A stretch of DNA of 64,000 bases, taken from Cytobacillus oceanisediminis (GTDB taxonomy: Bacteria > Bacillota > Bacilli > Bacillales > Cytobacillaceae). Shown one piece after another: positions 45,112 through 52,679 of this stretch (positions within the stretch are counted from its first letter, which is position 1; each line of letters begins with the position of its first letter). The stretch is taken from assembly GCF_022811925.1 (NCBI RefSeq), contig NZ_CP065511.1:1481501-1545500 (forward strand), read 5' to 3'. The translations under genes and the position numbers were made by a program. The notes beneath the pieces are model-generated. The model ran no database searches and was not told the DNA's origin. It saw nothing but the letters and a program-made list of their open reading frames with translations.

Positions 45112-45297
45112 ATGATTCCAATTTGGGTATATTTTGTTGCAGCCGGAATCGTTGTAAGTGCATATATGGCGGTAACGACGGGCAGGGAAGAGAAAAAGGT
45201 GGAGCAAGACAGCATTGAACGTGAGGGTGAAATTTATATGAAGCGTCTTGAAAGGGAAAAAGAAGAGCGGAAATCTGCTCAGCAATCGGCAGGCTGA
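45112..45297 (+). CDS. yhaL: Sporulation protein YhaL
   Basis: This 61-residue protein begins MIPIWVYFVAAGIVVSAYMAV: one membrane helix, then a charged tail with IEREGEIYMKRLEREKEERK, as in YhaL. ATG 45112 has GAGGGGAAA before it. Position between yhaM and prsA is as in B. subtilis. YhaL is expressed during sporulation there. Confidence 0.85.
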   Translation: MIPIWVYFVAAGIVVSAYMAVTTGREEKKVEQDSIEREGEIYMKRLEREKEERKSAQQSAG

Positions 45298-45355
45298 TTT
45301 GAATCATTCTAAAAAACATAAATAACGGGACTCCAGCCTGGAGCCCCGTTATTCA

Positions 45356-46252
45356 TTATTTTTCTTCAGTTCCTGCTTCACCTTCAGCCCCAGCTTCAGG
45401 TTCTTCAAGAACTCCTTTTAGTTCCTTATCTTTAATATCAACATCAGCAGCCTTTAATTCACGATCCATTGCCTGCTGAATTTTTTCGCCGTCAAGCTTG
45501 GAGACTTTCACTTGATATTCCATTTCCTTCTTCATTTCATCAAATGATTTTTTCTCTTTTTTCTCTGTTACTTGAATGATGTGGAAACCATGCTCTGATT
45601 TAACAGGAGCGCTGATTTCGTTCACATCAAGGGCATAAGCAGCCTCCTCGAATTCAGGAACCATTTTACCTGGGCCGAACCAGCCTAAATCACCGCCATT
45701 GGCAGCAGATCCTGGGTCTTTTGAATATTCTTTGGCCAGGTCTTCAAATTTTCCGCCTTCGTCCAGCTTTTTCTTTACTTCGCCCGCAGTTTTTTCATCC
45801 TCTACAAGGATATGGCGTGCTTTAATTTCTGGCTTGTAGTTATCATAGTATTCTTTAACCTCTTTTTCTGTTGCTTCAATATCTTTAATAGCTGCTTTTT
45901 CCTGAAGCAAGCCTGTTTTGAAAGTTTCCCTTAGATCTTCTTCATCTTTATAACCATATTGCATAAGTGCCATCTCAAAATTAGCGCCAAGCTGCTGTTT
46001 TAGTTCATCAATTTTCTCGTTAAGTTCCTTGTCTGTTACTTCGTATTTATCAGAAAGAACTTTTTCATAAATGAGCTCCTGGAGCGCCTGTTCGCCGTAT
46101 TTTTCCTTCATTGCTTCATAAAGCTCGTCCTTCGTAATGTTTCCGCTCTTTGTTTCAACGACAACATCTCCTGATTCGCCGCCGGTGTTGTTGCATGCGC
46201 TTAATCCAATTACTCCGGCTGCAATGGAGAGGGATAGCATCCATTTTTTCAT
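45356..46252 (-). CDS. prsA: Foldase lipoprotein PrsA (parvulin-type peptidyl-prolyl isomerase)
   Basis: This is a 298-residue protein with a lipoprotein signal [20 protein letters not shown] (lipobox LSAC, Cys20). A SurA-like N-terminal region follows. The parvulin domain (~130-225) runs from [12 protein letters not shown] to [12 protein letters not shown], and the C-terminal tail is acidic. It folds exported proteins on the outer membrane face. ATG 46252 follows AGGAGTG. In B. subtilis prsA is repressed by ScoC, whose gene is 1.8 kb away here. Confidence 0.95.
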   Translation of the reverse strand: MKKWMLSLSIAAGVIGLSACNNTGGESGDVVVETKSGNITKDELYEAMKEKYGEQALQELIYEKVLSDKYEVTDKELNEKIDELKQQLGANFEMALMQYGYKDEEDLRETFKTGLLQEKAAIKDIEATEKEVKEYYDNYKPEIKARHILVEDEKTAGEVKKKLDEGGKFEDLAKEYSKDPGSAANGGDLGWFGPGKMVPEFEEAAYALDVNEISAPVKSEHGFHIIQVTEKKEKKSFDEMKKEMEYQVKVSKLDGEKIQQAMDRELKAADVDIKDKELKGVLEEPEAGAEGEAGTEEK

Positions 46253-46366
46253 GTTGAACACTCCTAAATTAATTTTCAATTCGACTCTGGTGAGCTGGAG
46301 CTGGAATTTTTATACATCTTAATAACAGCATTTGTCTTCACAGAGCCTGCATTTATCACAATCCCT

Positions 46367-46394
46367 ACTATACCATAAATGTAAAAAATAACAA
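46367..46394 (-). promoter_or_regulatory. Candidate SigA promoter of prsA
   Basis: On minus: TTGTTA (46394-46389), 16-base spacer, TATAGT (46372-46367), about 110 bases before the prsA start. Confidence 0.5.
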
Positions 46395-46477
46395 AAGAAG
46401 AAAGTAATGCTTGGTTTATTAACACAGCGTTTTTTGAAAAAATTGGGTATTCGCCCATCCCATTCAGGACAATTGTA

Positions 46478-46557
46478 CATATGATACATGGAACCCTCTG
46501 ATGGGAGGTTTCAAAGCAGCCTAAAAAAGTTAGGATAGCCGGGATAGAAGCCTATCC
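46478..46557 (+). promoter_or_regulatory. Upstream region of the YjcZ genes
   Basis: CATATGATA (46478-46486) fits the SigK -10 pattern CATANNNTA; no convincing -35 was found. A GGATAG/CTATCC hairpin (46533-46557) follows. The 361-base stretch 46253-46613 otherwise holds only the prsA promoter. Confidence 0.3.
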
Positions 46558-46613
46558 GACCACAGAGGCAAATGAATAGGATATGGTAGCAACCTGAAGG
46601 GGAGGTGTTATCC

Positions 46614-46697
46614 ATGGGTGCTGGATACGGCGGAGGTTTCGCGTTAATCGTTGTATTGTTTATTTTATTAATCATTGTAGGCTGCGCGTGGCTGTAA
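46614..46697 (+). CDS. YjcZ family sporulation micropeptide 1
   Basis: This 27-residue peptide has a Gly-rich start (MGAGYGGGFAL) followed by a hydrophobic helix, the YjcZ pattern (G-rich, F-A-L-I-V-V-L-F-I-L-L-I-I). The SD is GGGGAGGTG. These peptides are made in spore-forming cells; role unknown. Confidence 0.85.
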   Translation: MGAGYGGGFALIVVLFILLIIVGCAWL

Positions 46698-46761
46698 ATC
46701 TAAGGTGGGCATAGGGTCTTTTGACAGGGCCCTGTGCCGGAATTTGAGAGGAGGCAACCAT

Positions 46762-46854
46762 ATGTCTGGAGGACATGGATGCGGCGGAGGTTTTGCGTTA
46801 GTTGTCGTGCTGTTCATTTTGTTAATCATCATTGGAGCTTCTTGTTTTTGCTAA
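46762..46854 (+). CDS. YjcZ family sporulation micropeptide 2
   Basis: This 30-residue peptide has MSGGHGCGGGFALVVVLF and ends SCFC. It is clearly a tandem paralogue of the previous peptide, with extra cysteines. The SD is GAGAGGAGGC. It shares the terminator that follows. Confidence 0.85.
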   Translation: MSGGHGCGGGFALVVVLFILLIIIGASCFC

Positions 46855-46884
46855 GCTTTTAATGTTTGAAATTAATGTATATAT

Positions 46885-46915
46885 AAAAGCGGCGGAAAAT
46901 TTCCGCCGCTTTTGC
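46885..46915 (+). terminator. Terminator of the YjcZ pair
   Basis: AAAAGCGGCGGAAA and TTTCCGCCGCTTTT form a near-perfect stem; T run at the end. Confidence 0.9.
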
Positions 46916-46941
46916 TCATGTTTATGAGCTCTCAGGATATC

Positions 46942-47121
46942 CTAAGCATACAAGATTTCTACAAAAGAAGAGATTAGCAATATGGTAATAAGAATGTTAA
47001 TGATTCTAAATACTTTGGGCTGCCGTTCCTCAGGAATCTCTTTTTGGAGACAAAGCGAATTTGTCATCTTGTTGATATAAAATAAAATAAAAACGGCAAA
47101 AATAATAAAGATGGAGATCAT
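46942..47121 (-). CDS. 59-residue two-helix membrane protein
   Basis: The frame begins MISIFIIFAVFILFYI and has a second hydrophobic stretch near the C-terminus (IINILITILLI), separated by a charged loop (QKEIPEERQPK). AAGGAGGG is an excellent SD. Position between prsA and the DUF3267-type gene corresponds to the yhaK/yhaJ region in B. subtilis; no family match is claimed. Confidence 0.7.
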   Translation of the reverse strand: MISIFIIFAVFILFYINKMTNSLCLQKEIPEERQPKVFRIINILITILLISSFVEILYA

Positions 47122-47233
47122 CCAAGATTCCCTCCTTGGGCAGTCATTTTATTGCTTTTACATGTTTTGTCTGTTATTTACAATATCAAAGTTCACAAAA
47201 AAAAGATAGTATTAAAGATTGCCTGTCCGGTAA

Positions 47234-47261
47234 GTAAAAGGTATCCTTTGTCAGGATACCC
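47234..47261 (-). terminator. Terminator of the DUF3267-type gene
   Basis: GGTATCC/GGATACC stem, on the minus strand followed by TTTTACTT. Confidence 0.75.
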
Positions 47262-47277
47262 GGGATTTATGCTTATG

Positions 47278-47826
47278 CTACTGGTTCGAATGAAGCAATA
47301 TTTCAAACCCATCTTCGTTTTCTTCAACATAAGATTGATTTGGGGCATTCAGCACATTTTTGGCGCACACAATGTCAGAAAAAGATAAGCCTGCATGGAA
47401 AGCAAACAGAATTATTAAATAATGAACATAATGCGGAAAAATAAAGCAAGCAGCCAGAAGCAGGCTGTTTATGATAAATATAGGGGCCAAAGTGGCAGTC
47501 AGGAAAAGCCGTTTTGAAATAGGCTCCGTTATTCGAATATATATAATTGGCATAAAGCCATATTTAATTGTCAGCTGTTTTTTAACGATACTTCCAAGGT
47601 GTGCAATAGGAAGAAAGTGAAGTAGCTTATGCACAGGATACATCAGCCATAAACCGGCTGCAAAGAAAATGAAATAATTATCGTAAAAGGAACCTGGCAA
47701 AAATACATACGTTGCAGGAACATATGTAAATATGAAAGTAGCCAGCATGGTTAAGGAAGACAGTATAAAAAGTCTTTGCGATCCATATTGCTTCGTGAAG
47801 TTAATCGTCTTCCAGCAATTCATCAT
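47278..47826 (-). CDS. DUF3267-type membrane protein
   Basis: This is a 182-residue protein with four hydrophobic segments and a HKLLHFLP motif near residue 66 followed by a zinc-protease-like layout seen in DUF3267 proteins. Two adjacent ATG codons share the SD GGAGG. It sits between prsA and scoC where B. subtilis has yhaJ/yhaI; orthology is unproven. Confidence 0.65.
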   Translation of the reverse strand: MMNCWKTINFTKQYGSQRLFILSSLTMLATFIFTYVPATYVFLPGSFYDNYFIFFAAGLWLMYPVHKLLHFLPIAHLGSIVKKQLTIKYGFMPIIYIRITEPISKRLFLTATLAPIFIINSLLLAACFIFPHYVHYLIILFAFHAGLSFSDIVCAKNVLNAPNQSYVEENEDGFEILLHSNQ

Positions 47827-47991
47827 AAAAATACCTCCAAATGGAGTAAATTAGTAATCTTTCAAACTCACTTAAGATACTTTACGATGAATAAATAAAA
47901 AAATCAATAGGGAAAGCTAACACATTTTGTCGAAAAAAAATTTAATATAATGAAACAAATGTGAAACTGTGAGCAACCGAATTCATAAATA

Positions 47992-48019
47992 CAAAGCGAA
48001 TAGCATGCTTTCGCTTTGT
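47992..48019 (-). terminator. Possible terminator after scoC
   Basis: CAAAGCGAA pairs with TTCGCTTTG around a short loop; only weak T richness follows on the minus strand. Confidence 0.5.
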
Positions 48020-48055
48020 AAGGGTTTACATAATGATGAAAGGAACTTTATCTAT

Positions 48056-48631
48056 TTAAACAAGTTCCTTTTCAGCTGTTGTTTTTTTCTTTAATTTGCC
48101 ATCATCTTCATCAAATTGATTTTCAAGGTTGGCAAAGGACTTTTCAAAAATCTCCATGAAATCGTCACCATATATATTGCGGACTATCGCCATAATTTCA
48201 ATGATATCTGGAAACTTCCCATACAGATCCCTTAATGGCATCGCACCTGAGAACACGGCATTTTTCTCAGGTGAATAGGTTTCCATCAGACTTAGTAATA
48301 CCTTTTCGCCATCCGCAGTCAATTTTATATAGGTATTTCTTTTATCGCTTTCTTTTTTAGAAAACTGAAGAAAACCTCGTTCTTCGAGCTTTTTGGAGAA
48401 ATTGAATGCAGTAGAAACATGCATTACGCCAAATTTGGCAACATCGGAAATCGATGCTCCATTTAAATGATAGGCAATCCATAGAATATGGTGTTCATTA
48501 ATATTTAAATCGTAGGGTTTTATCCATTGCTGCCAATCTTTTTCTATAGACTTCCACAGGGCTTTACTCAGCTGTGCCACTCGCTGGCTGAAGATCATTG
48601 CTTCCTTCATAGAAATTGGTTTATCCGACAT
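48056..48631 (-). CDS. scoC: MarR-family transition-state regulator ScoC (Hpr)
   Basis: This 191-residue protein starts [26 protein letters not shown] and has the winged-helix core (~50-110, with [30 protein letters not shown]) typical of Hpr. ScoC represses extracellular protease and sporulation genes and, in B. subtilis, prsA-linked secretion functions. Its place between yhaH and the prsA side matches B. subtilis. Confidence 0.95.
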   Translation of the reverse strand: MSDKPISMKEAMIFSQRVAQLSKALWKSIEKDWQQWIKPYDLNINEHHILWIAYHLNGASISDVAKFGVMHVSTAFNFSKKLEERGFLQFSKKESDKRNTYIKLTADGEKVLLSLMETYSPEKNAVFSGAMPLRDLYGKFPDIIEIMAIVRNIYGDDFMEIFEKSFANLENQFDEDDGKLKKKTTAEKELV

Positions 48632-48875
48632 TCAAAAATTCACCTACTTTGTAAAATTAATTATTTCTGGTCAAACACCCAGAAGTTCATTTTTCTTTTC
48701 ATAGTATCATTATGCCAATAAAACAAAAATTAATAAAGATATAAATTTACAAAATTTTTAGAAATATAATTAGATATTTCTATAAAAGGCTTAAGGGCAA
48801 GGGATGAGAGCTTGTTCAAAGCTTAATAAAATTTTGAAGCATTTTCATAATATATTGGTTTTCGTTCAAAAATAA

Positions 48876-48917
48876 AAAAATCCTTCTTTTTAACCAAAGA
48901 AAAAGAAGGATTTTTTA
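48876..48917. terminator. Terminator after yhaH
   Basis: AAAAAATCCTTCTTTTT pairs with AAAAAGAAGGATTTTTT around a short loop; serves minus yhaH. Confidence 0.9.
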
Positions 48918-48918
48918 T

Positions 48919-49275
48919 TCACTTTTTATTTAAATTTGTTTCAAGTTCATGGATGGCTGCTTCAATTTCCTGCAATTCTCTCTGCAGCTTGTGCTGATGG
49001 GGAAGGATTTCGTTTTTCCAATTGCTGATGGAATATTTGATGTCGTTTGAGAATTCCTTAAAGGCGGTTTTTCCTTCCTTCGAAGCAAATGATGCTGAGT
49101 CCTTTATGGCCAGCAATTCGGATTTAAATTCCCTCAGCTGCTCCTTCAGGGTGTTTGTGGTTTCTTTTAACTGCTGTCTTGTATCCCTTCCTGAAGCAGG
49201 TGCGGTCAGCAGGGTTGATATGCCGGCTGCAGCGCCGCCTGCTAATAGTCCAAGCAATAACGATTTGGCTTTCAT
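48919..49275 (-). CDS. yhaH: YtxH-type envelope protein YhaH
   Basis: This is a 118-residue protein, the length of B. subtilis YhaH, when started at ATG 49275 (SD GAGGTG). It has one N-terminal helix with GLLAGGAAAGISTLL and then a long coiled-coil-like charged region rich in Lys/Glu, as in YtxH proteins. Role in stress is inferred from family. Confidence 0.9.
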   Translation of the reverse strand: MKAKSLLLGLLAGGAAAGISTLLTAPASGRDTRQQLKETTNTLKEQLREFKSELLAIKDSASFASKEGKTAFKEFSNDIKYSISNWKNEILPHQHKLQRELQEIEAAIHELETNLNKK

Positions 49276-49465
49276 AACCATCACCTCAAAATCTTGTTTA
49301 TATGTCTATTTTACTACATTACTCATTTTTCTAAAGCGGAAAATGAAAAGTTCCCGTTTCTATATCTATATCACAAAACATAGAAGGGTAAACCATATCC
49401 TCATAGCTCCCGGCATACAGGCATACAATTCAGTAGAGGGATATAAAGCGAAAGGGGGAGATAGG

Positions 49466-49657
49466 TTGTCCGGAGCGGCGGCTGGAATTTTTGCATTGAG
49501 TGTGGTGCTGTTTTTAGGAGGTATTCATTTTTTTCTTTCTATAAAGAAACCCGGAGTCTATCCTCCGAAGTATGTACTGAAAAAAAGGGCAGCTGCTCTA
49601 GCGGCAGGCGGTGCACTGTTGTTCCTGCTGGGAATGATTGTAGGGAGTTTCCAATAA
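49466..49657 (+). CDS. 63-residue two-helix membrane protein
   Basis: The frame starts at TTG 49466 behind AAGGGGGAG. It has two hydrophobic helices (~4-24 and ~40-60) with a KKPGVYPPKYVLKKR loop. A much longer in-frame extension back to 49022 is antisense to yhaH and unlikely to be coding. Function is unknown. Confidence 0.65.
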   Translation: MSGAAAGIFALSVVLFLGGIHFFLSIKKPGVYPPKYVLKKRAAALAAGGALLFLLGMIVGSFQ

Positions 49658-49698
49658 TGTAAATATAAAAAGCCCGCTTATATTGCGGGCTTTGTCTA

Positions 49699-50226
49699 TT
49701 ACTGGCTGATCGTCTGCTGAGTCAGCTTTGTTCTGTTTGCAATTGATTGTGCTACTGGATAAAGGATAACCATTGCCACCGTGTTAACTGCAGCTGCGGG
49801 CAGTACAACTGCTGCAAATAATGCAGTGAATGGCCCTGGCAGTCCGACAATCAGGTATGCGGAAGTTAAAAACACAATTCCGGATACAATTGTTCCTGCT
49901 GCTGTTAAGACAGCTGCACTGACGATATTCTTCCGGAATTTCTTTAAGATCAGGAACAAAGCGAAAAAGGTGAATGCAGTAACAGGCTTATCAATAATAT
50001 TCGGTATTAATCCTCCGGGAAAAGTTGTGGTAAGCCCGGATATCAGGCCTGTAACCAAACCTAAAAGCAAAACGCTTTTGCTGTCTGGAAAAAGGATTAT
50101 GCCCAAAAACATCATGGTAAGCATCATGTCCGGTTTCATCCCAAGAAAGAACCCTGGAACAACGGCATGAAGCACTGCGCCCATCCCGACTAATAGGGAT
50201 AAGGCCACTAAATTTTTTGTATTCAT
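49699..50226 (-). CDS. trpP: Tryptophan transporter TrpP
   Basis: This 175-residue protein has about five membrane helices, begins MNTKNLVALSLLVGMGAVLHAV, and matches the TrpP (YhaG) family of tryptophan importers. Its SD lies inside an array of GAG/TAG triplets (see regulatory feature), so translation is probably blocked by TRAP when tryptophan is plentiful. It lies 128 bases downstream of serC on the same strand. Confidence 0.92.
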   Translation of the reverse strand: MNTKNLVALSLLVGMGAVLHAVVPGFFLGMKPDMMLTMMFLGIILFPDSKSVLLLGLVTGLISGLTTTFPGGLIPNIIDKPVTAFTFFALFLILKKFRKNIVSAAVLTAAGTIVSGIVFLTSAYLIVGLPGPFTALFAAVVLPAAAVNTVAMVILYPVAQSIANRTKLTQQTISQ

Positions 50227-50228
50227 TT

Positions 50229-50285
50229 CTAATCTCTCCTCTGCTATTCTCTGACTAAGCTCTGTTCGTCTCTCCTGCAGTGCTC
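50229..50285 (-). promoter_or_regulatory. TRAP-type (GAG/TAG) binding array over the trpP SD
   Basis: Read 5'-3' on minus from 50285: GAG, (gap) CAG, GAG, GAA, GAG, TAG, GAG, TAG, GAG, GAG, TAG, with 2-3 base spacers from the CAG onward, ending 2 bases before the trpP ATG. Eight canonical (G/T)AG triplets lie from 50272 down to 50229. This is the layout of the trp RNA-binding attenuation protein target. The SD is inside it. Confidence 0.85.
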
Positions 50286-50354
50286 TCTTTGCCTGCAGCG
50301 AAAAACTTTAACTCATTATAACACATATCCCCGGGATGAAAAGGTGTTATATTA

Positions 50355-51437
50355 TTAATTTTTATTCTTAAAGGCTTTCATAAATGCGGCCAGTTTTTCA
50401 ACATGCTGTTCTGGCACAGCATTGTAAATGGAAGCGCGGCAGCCGCCTATAGAACGGTGTCCGCCGAGCCCAACAAACCCTGCTTCTTTTGCCTGGTGCA
50501 GAAATTCCCTGGAGAGGTCCTCATTGTGAAGGTTAAAAGTGACATTCATGCGGGATCTGCTGTCTTTATGAGCATGCCCTATGTAAAAGCCTTCGCTTTC
50601 ATCTATAACATCATAAAGGATTTTTGCCTTCTTCTCATTGGTCTTTTCAATCTGCTGAAGGCCGCCTTTCTTATCCGCCCATTCAAGCACCAGTGACAGC
50701 AAATAAATAGCCAGAGTGGGAGGTGTGTTATATAAAGAGTTATTATTGGCGAACGTATTATAATTCAGCATTGCAGGGAGCTTTTCTGATGATCTTTGTA
50801 ATAGTTCTTTTCGGATAATGACTACTGTTACACCGGAAGGGCCGAGATTTTTCTGGGCGCCTGCATAGATCATATCAAATTGTTCCACTTCCAATGGACG
50901 GCTTAAAATATCGCTGGACATATCTGCTACAAGTGGTGTTTTTTCATTAGAAGGAAATGTTTTCCATTGTGTGCCGTAAATTGTATTGTTGCTGGTAATA
51001 TGAAGATACGCGGCATTGTCAGGAATATCATCTTGATTGTATGCTGGGATGAAGCGGTATTTTTGATCCTTGCTGGAGGCAGAAATAACGGTTTCGCCAA
51101 TTTTATCTGCTTCTTTTAAGGCTTTCTCCGACCAGGAGCCGCTGAGGATATAATGGGCTTCTTGATCTTTTCCCAGCAGGTTCATCGGAACCATTGAAAA
51201 CTGGAGACTTGCACCTCCCTGGATAAATAGCACCTCATAATCATCCGGAATGGCCAGCAGTTTTCTCAAAAGTGCTATTGCCTGATCATGTACTGCCTGA
51301 TACTCTTTGCTTCTATGGCTTAGTTCCATTATGCTCATTCCGGTATTGCTGAAATTCAGTAAATTCTTTTCCGCTTCTTTTAATACCTTTTCCGGCAGGG
51401 CCGCGGGACCTGCATTAAAATTTAGAGCACGGTACAT
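50355..51437 (-). CDS. serC: Phosphoserine aminotransferase SerC
   Basis: This 360-residue protein begins MYRALNFNAGPAALP. The PLP-lysine region AGAQKNLGPSG (~190-205) and the final GGHRSIGGCRASIYNA are class-V aminotransferase marks. It makes phosphoserine from 3-phosphohydroxypyruvate (serine pathway). In B. subtilis serC also lies beside trpP and hit. Confidence 0.96.
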   Translation of the reverse strand: MYRALNFNAGPAALPEKVLKEAEKNLLNFSNTGMSIMELSHRSKEYQAVHDQAIALLRKLLAIPDDYEVLFIQGGASLQFSMVPMNLLGKDQEAHYILSGSWSEKALKEADKIGETVISASSKDQKYRFIPAYNQDDIPDNAAYLHITSNNTIYGTQWKTFPSNEKTPLVADMSSDILSRPLEVEQFDMIYAGAQKNLGPSGVTVVIIRKELLQRSSEKLPAMLNYNTFANNNSLYNTPPTLAIYLLSLVLEWADKKGGLQQIEKTNEKKAKILYDVIDESEGFYIGHAHKDSRSRMNVTFNLHNEDLSREFLHQAKEAGFVGLGGHRSIGGCRASIYNAVPEQHVEKLAAFMKAFKNKN

Positions 51438-51575
51438 TTTTCTCCCTCCAAAAATATAAAATCAATGCACTATAATGCTGTAAAGAAATAAAGATATTTA
51501 ATATGTTAACAAAATTTACTGATTTGTACAGAGAAAAAAATGAACATTTTGAAAATTAGGGGGTAAAAGAGGCAA

Positions 51576-51604
51576 AAAAATTCCTCCTGCAGAAACAGGA
51601 GGAA
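51576..51604 (-). terminator. Terminator after hit
   Basis: TTCCTCCTG/CAGGAGGAA stem, followed on minus by T7. Confidence 0.9.
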
Positions 51605-51611
51605 GGGAAAT

Positions 51612-52031
51612 TTATAAATGTTTTTTTATAGCTTCAGAAATTTCCTGAAGGTCGGACGCTGAATATTCCGATTGATGTGATTTCCATACAACTCCTAAGC
51701 CATCACCTTCGCCGTAGCGGGGAATAAGGTGGGAGTGAAAGTGGAAAACGGTCTGCCCGGCATGTTCGCCGTTGTTATTAATTAAATTCAAACCAATGGG
51801 ATCAAATTCAGCCTTGATAGCTCTTGCAATCTCCGGAACCGCTTCGAAATAGCAGCGGGCTGTTTCCGCATCCATTTCATATAAATTTTCTTTATGTACT
51901 TTCGGAATGACAAGTGTATGCCCTTTAGTGACCTGGCTTATGTCCAGAAACGCCATCACATGCTCGTTTTCGAAAACTTTCGCTGAAGGAATCTCGCCAT
52001 TGATTATTTTACAGAAAATACAATCGTTCAT
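51612..52031 (-). CDS. hit: HIT family nucleotide-binding protein
   Basis: This 139-residue protein begins with CIFCKIINGEIPSAKVFE (zinc Cys pair) and contains the HIT motif HFHSHLIPR (~104-112). It hydrolyses AMP-like nucleotide conjugates. Neighbourhood with ecsA and serC is as in B. subtilis. The SD is TAGGAGCTG. Confidence 0.95.
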   Translation of the reverse strand: MNDCIFCKIINGEIPSAKVFENEHVMAFLDISQVTKGHTLVIPKVHKENLYEMDAETARCYFEAVPEIARAIKAEFDPIGLNLINNNGEHAGQTVFHFHSHLIPRYGEGDGLGVVWKSHQSEYSASDLQEISEAIKKHL

Positions 52032-52150
52032 TATGTCAGCTCCTAACCAAATATCCTTTTACACAATTCTACCATATTCGCCAAAAAACAAAAAAGTGAA
52101 ACATATTATTGGGGATAAGGAGTATTGCATTGTTCTATTCCTAAAATAAA

Positions 52151-52177
52151 AGGGCAGGATCCACTTGGAATCCTGCC
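52151..52177 (-). terminator. Terminator closing the minus-strand repeat transcript
   Basis: GGCAGGAT (52153-52160) pairs with ATCCTGCC (52170-52177); on minus it is followed by CCTTTTATTTT. No known gene on this strand lies between it and the candidate promoter at 52595-52623. Confidence 0.8.
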
Positions 52178-52201
52178 TCCGGTGAAGGGGAAGCTTCTAT
52201 C

Positions 52202-52313
52202 GGAACGTTTCTACTTCAGGTAAATTCTCTTTAACAAACACCTCATTTATGAATGAATTGTGTTCATATCTAGAGAAAATCGATCTTTGTTCAATCGGAC
52301 CATCCCCTTATTT
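52202..52313. repeat. Repeat unit A of the hit-ecsA array
   Basis: On plus: GGAACGTTT, TTTAACAAACACCTCATTTA (52230-52249) and CCATCCCCTTATT (52300-52312). On minus an AAGGGG SD-like site is followed after 9 bases by TTG 52294 opening a 15-codon frame (ends TAA at 52247) that runs into AAATGAGGTG. Confidence 0.6.
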
Positions 52314-52353
52314 CTTTATATGCATTCACGGGCGTATAAAGCATGGATGATAG

Positions 52354-52462
52354 TCTTTAACAAACACCTCATTTAAAAAATGACTTAGTGACCACTTTAG
52401 GATGAAGCGATCAAGTGTTTAAGATCATCAGGTTTCATGTGCAATGCAACCATCCCCTTATT
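52354..52462. repeat. Repeat unit B of the hit-ecsA array
   Basis: Shares TCTTTAACAAACACCTCATT (52354-52373) and CCATCCCCTTATT (52450-52462) with unit A. On minus AAGGGG precedes TTG 52444, opening a 15-codon frame ending TAA at 52397. Confidence 0.6.
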
Positions 52463-52463
52463 A

Positions 52464-52563
52464 GGAACGTTTGAAGCTTATACTGAAAGGAAACTGTCTG
52501 CGACAGACACCTCATTTCAAGTTTTGATCATCTGAATGTTGTTCAAATGATTTGTTTCCCCTT
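52464..52563. repeat. Repeat unit C of the hit-ecsA array (most diverged)
   Basis: Shares GGAACGTTT, CAGACACCTCATTT (52504-52517) and CCCCTT (52558-52563). On minus AAGGGG precedes TTG 52546, opening a 9-codon frame ending TGA at 52517. It also has a CTGTC/GACAG hairpin near 52495-52507. Confidence 0.55.
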
Positions 52564-52594
52564 CATAGATTAGAATGTCCGGATTCGGGATTTA

Positions 52595-52623
52595 TATACA
52601 GGAATTTTCCCCAAACTGGACAA
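52595..52623 (-). promoter_or_regulatory. Candidate promoter of the repeat transcript
   Basis: On minus: TTGTCC (52623-52618), 17-base spacer, TGTATA (52600-52595). Reading from here crosses units C, B, A and stops at the terminator 52151-52177, about 440 nt. Confidence 0.5.
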
Positions 52624-52679
52624 TATCCTTTGGCTTTTTTTACAATGGTCTTACATATATAGTAGGAAGGACGTTGAAA

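Noticed and set aside
46276..46458. 60-codon minus-strand frame upstream of prsA
   Set aside because: It covers the candidate prsA promoter, has no SD, and its tail is an Ser-run; treated as prsA 5' region.
49022..49465. Long frame leading into the 63-residue protein at 49466
   Set aside because: It is antisense to yhaH and has no SD; only the part from TTG 49466 looks coding.
52575..52679. N-terminal extension of EcsA
   Set aside because: EcsA family length and the SD at 52664-52670 support ATG 52680.
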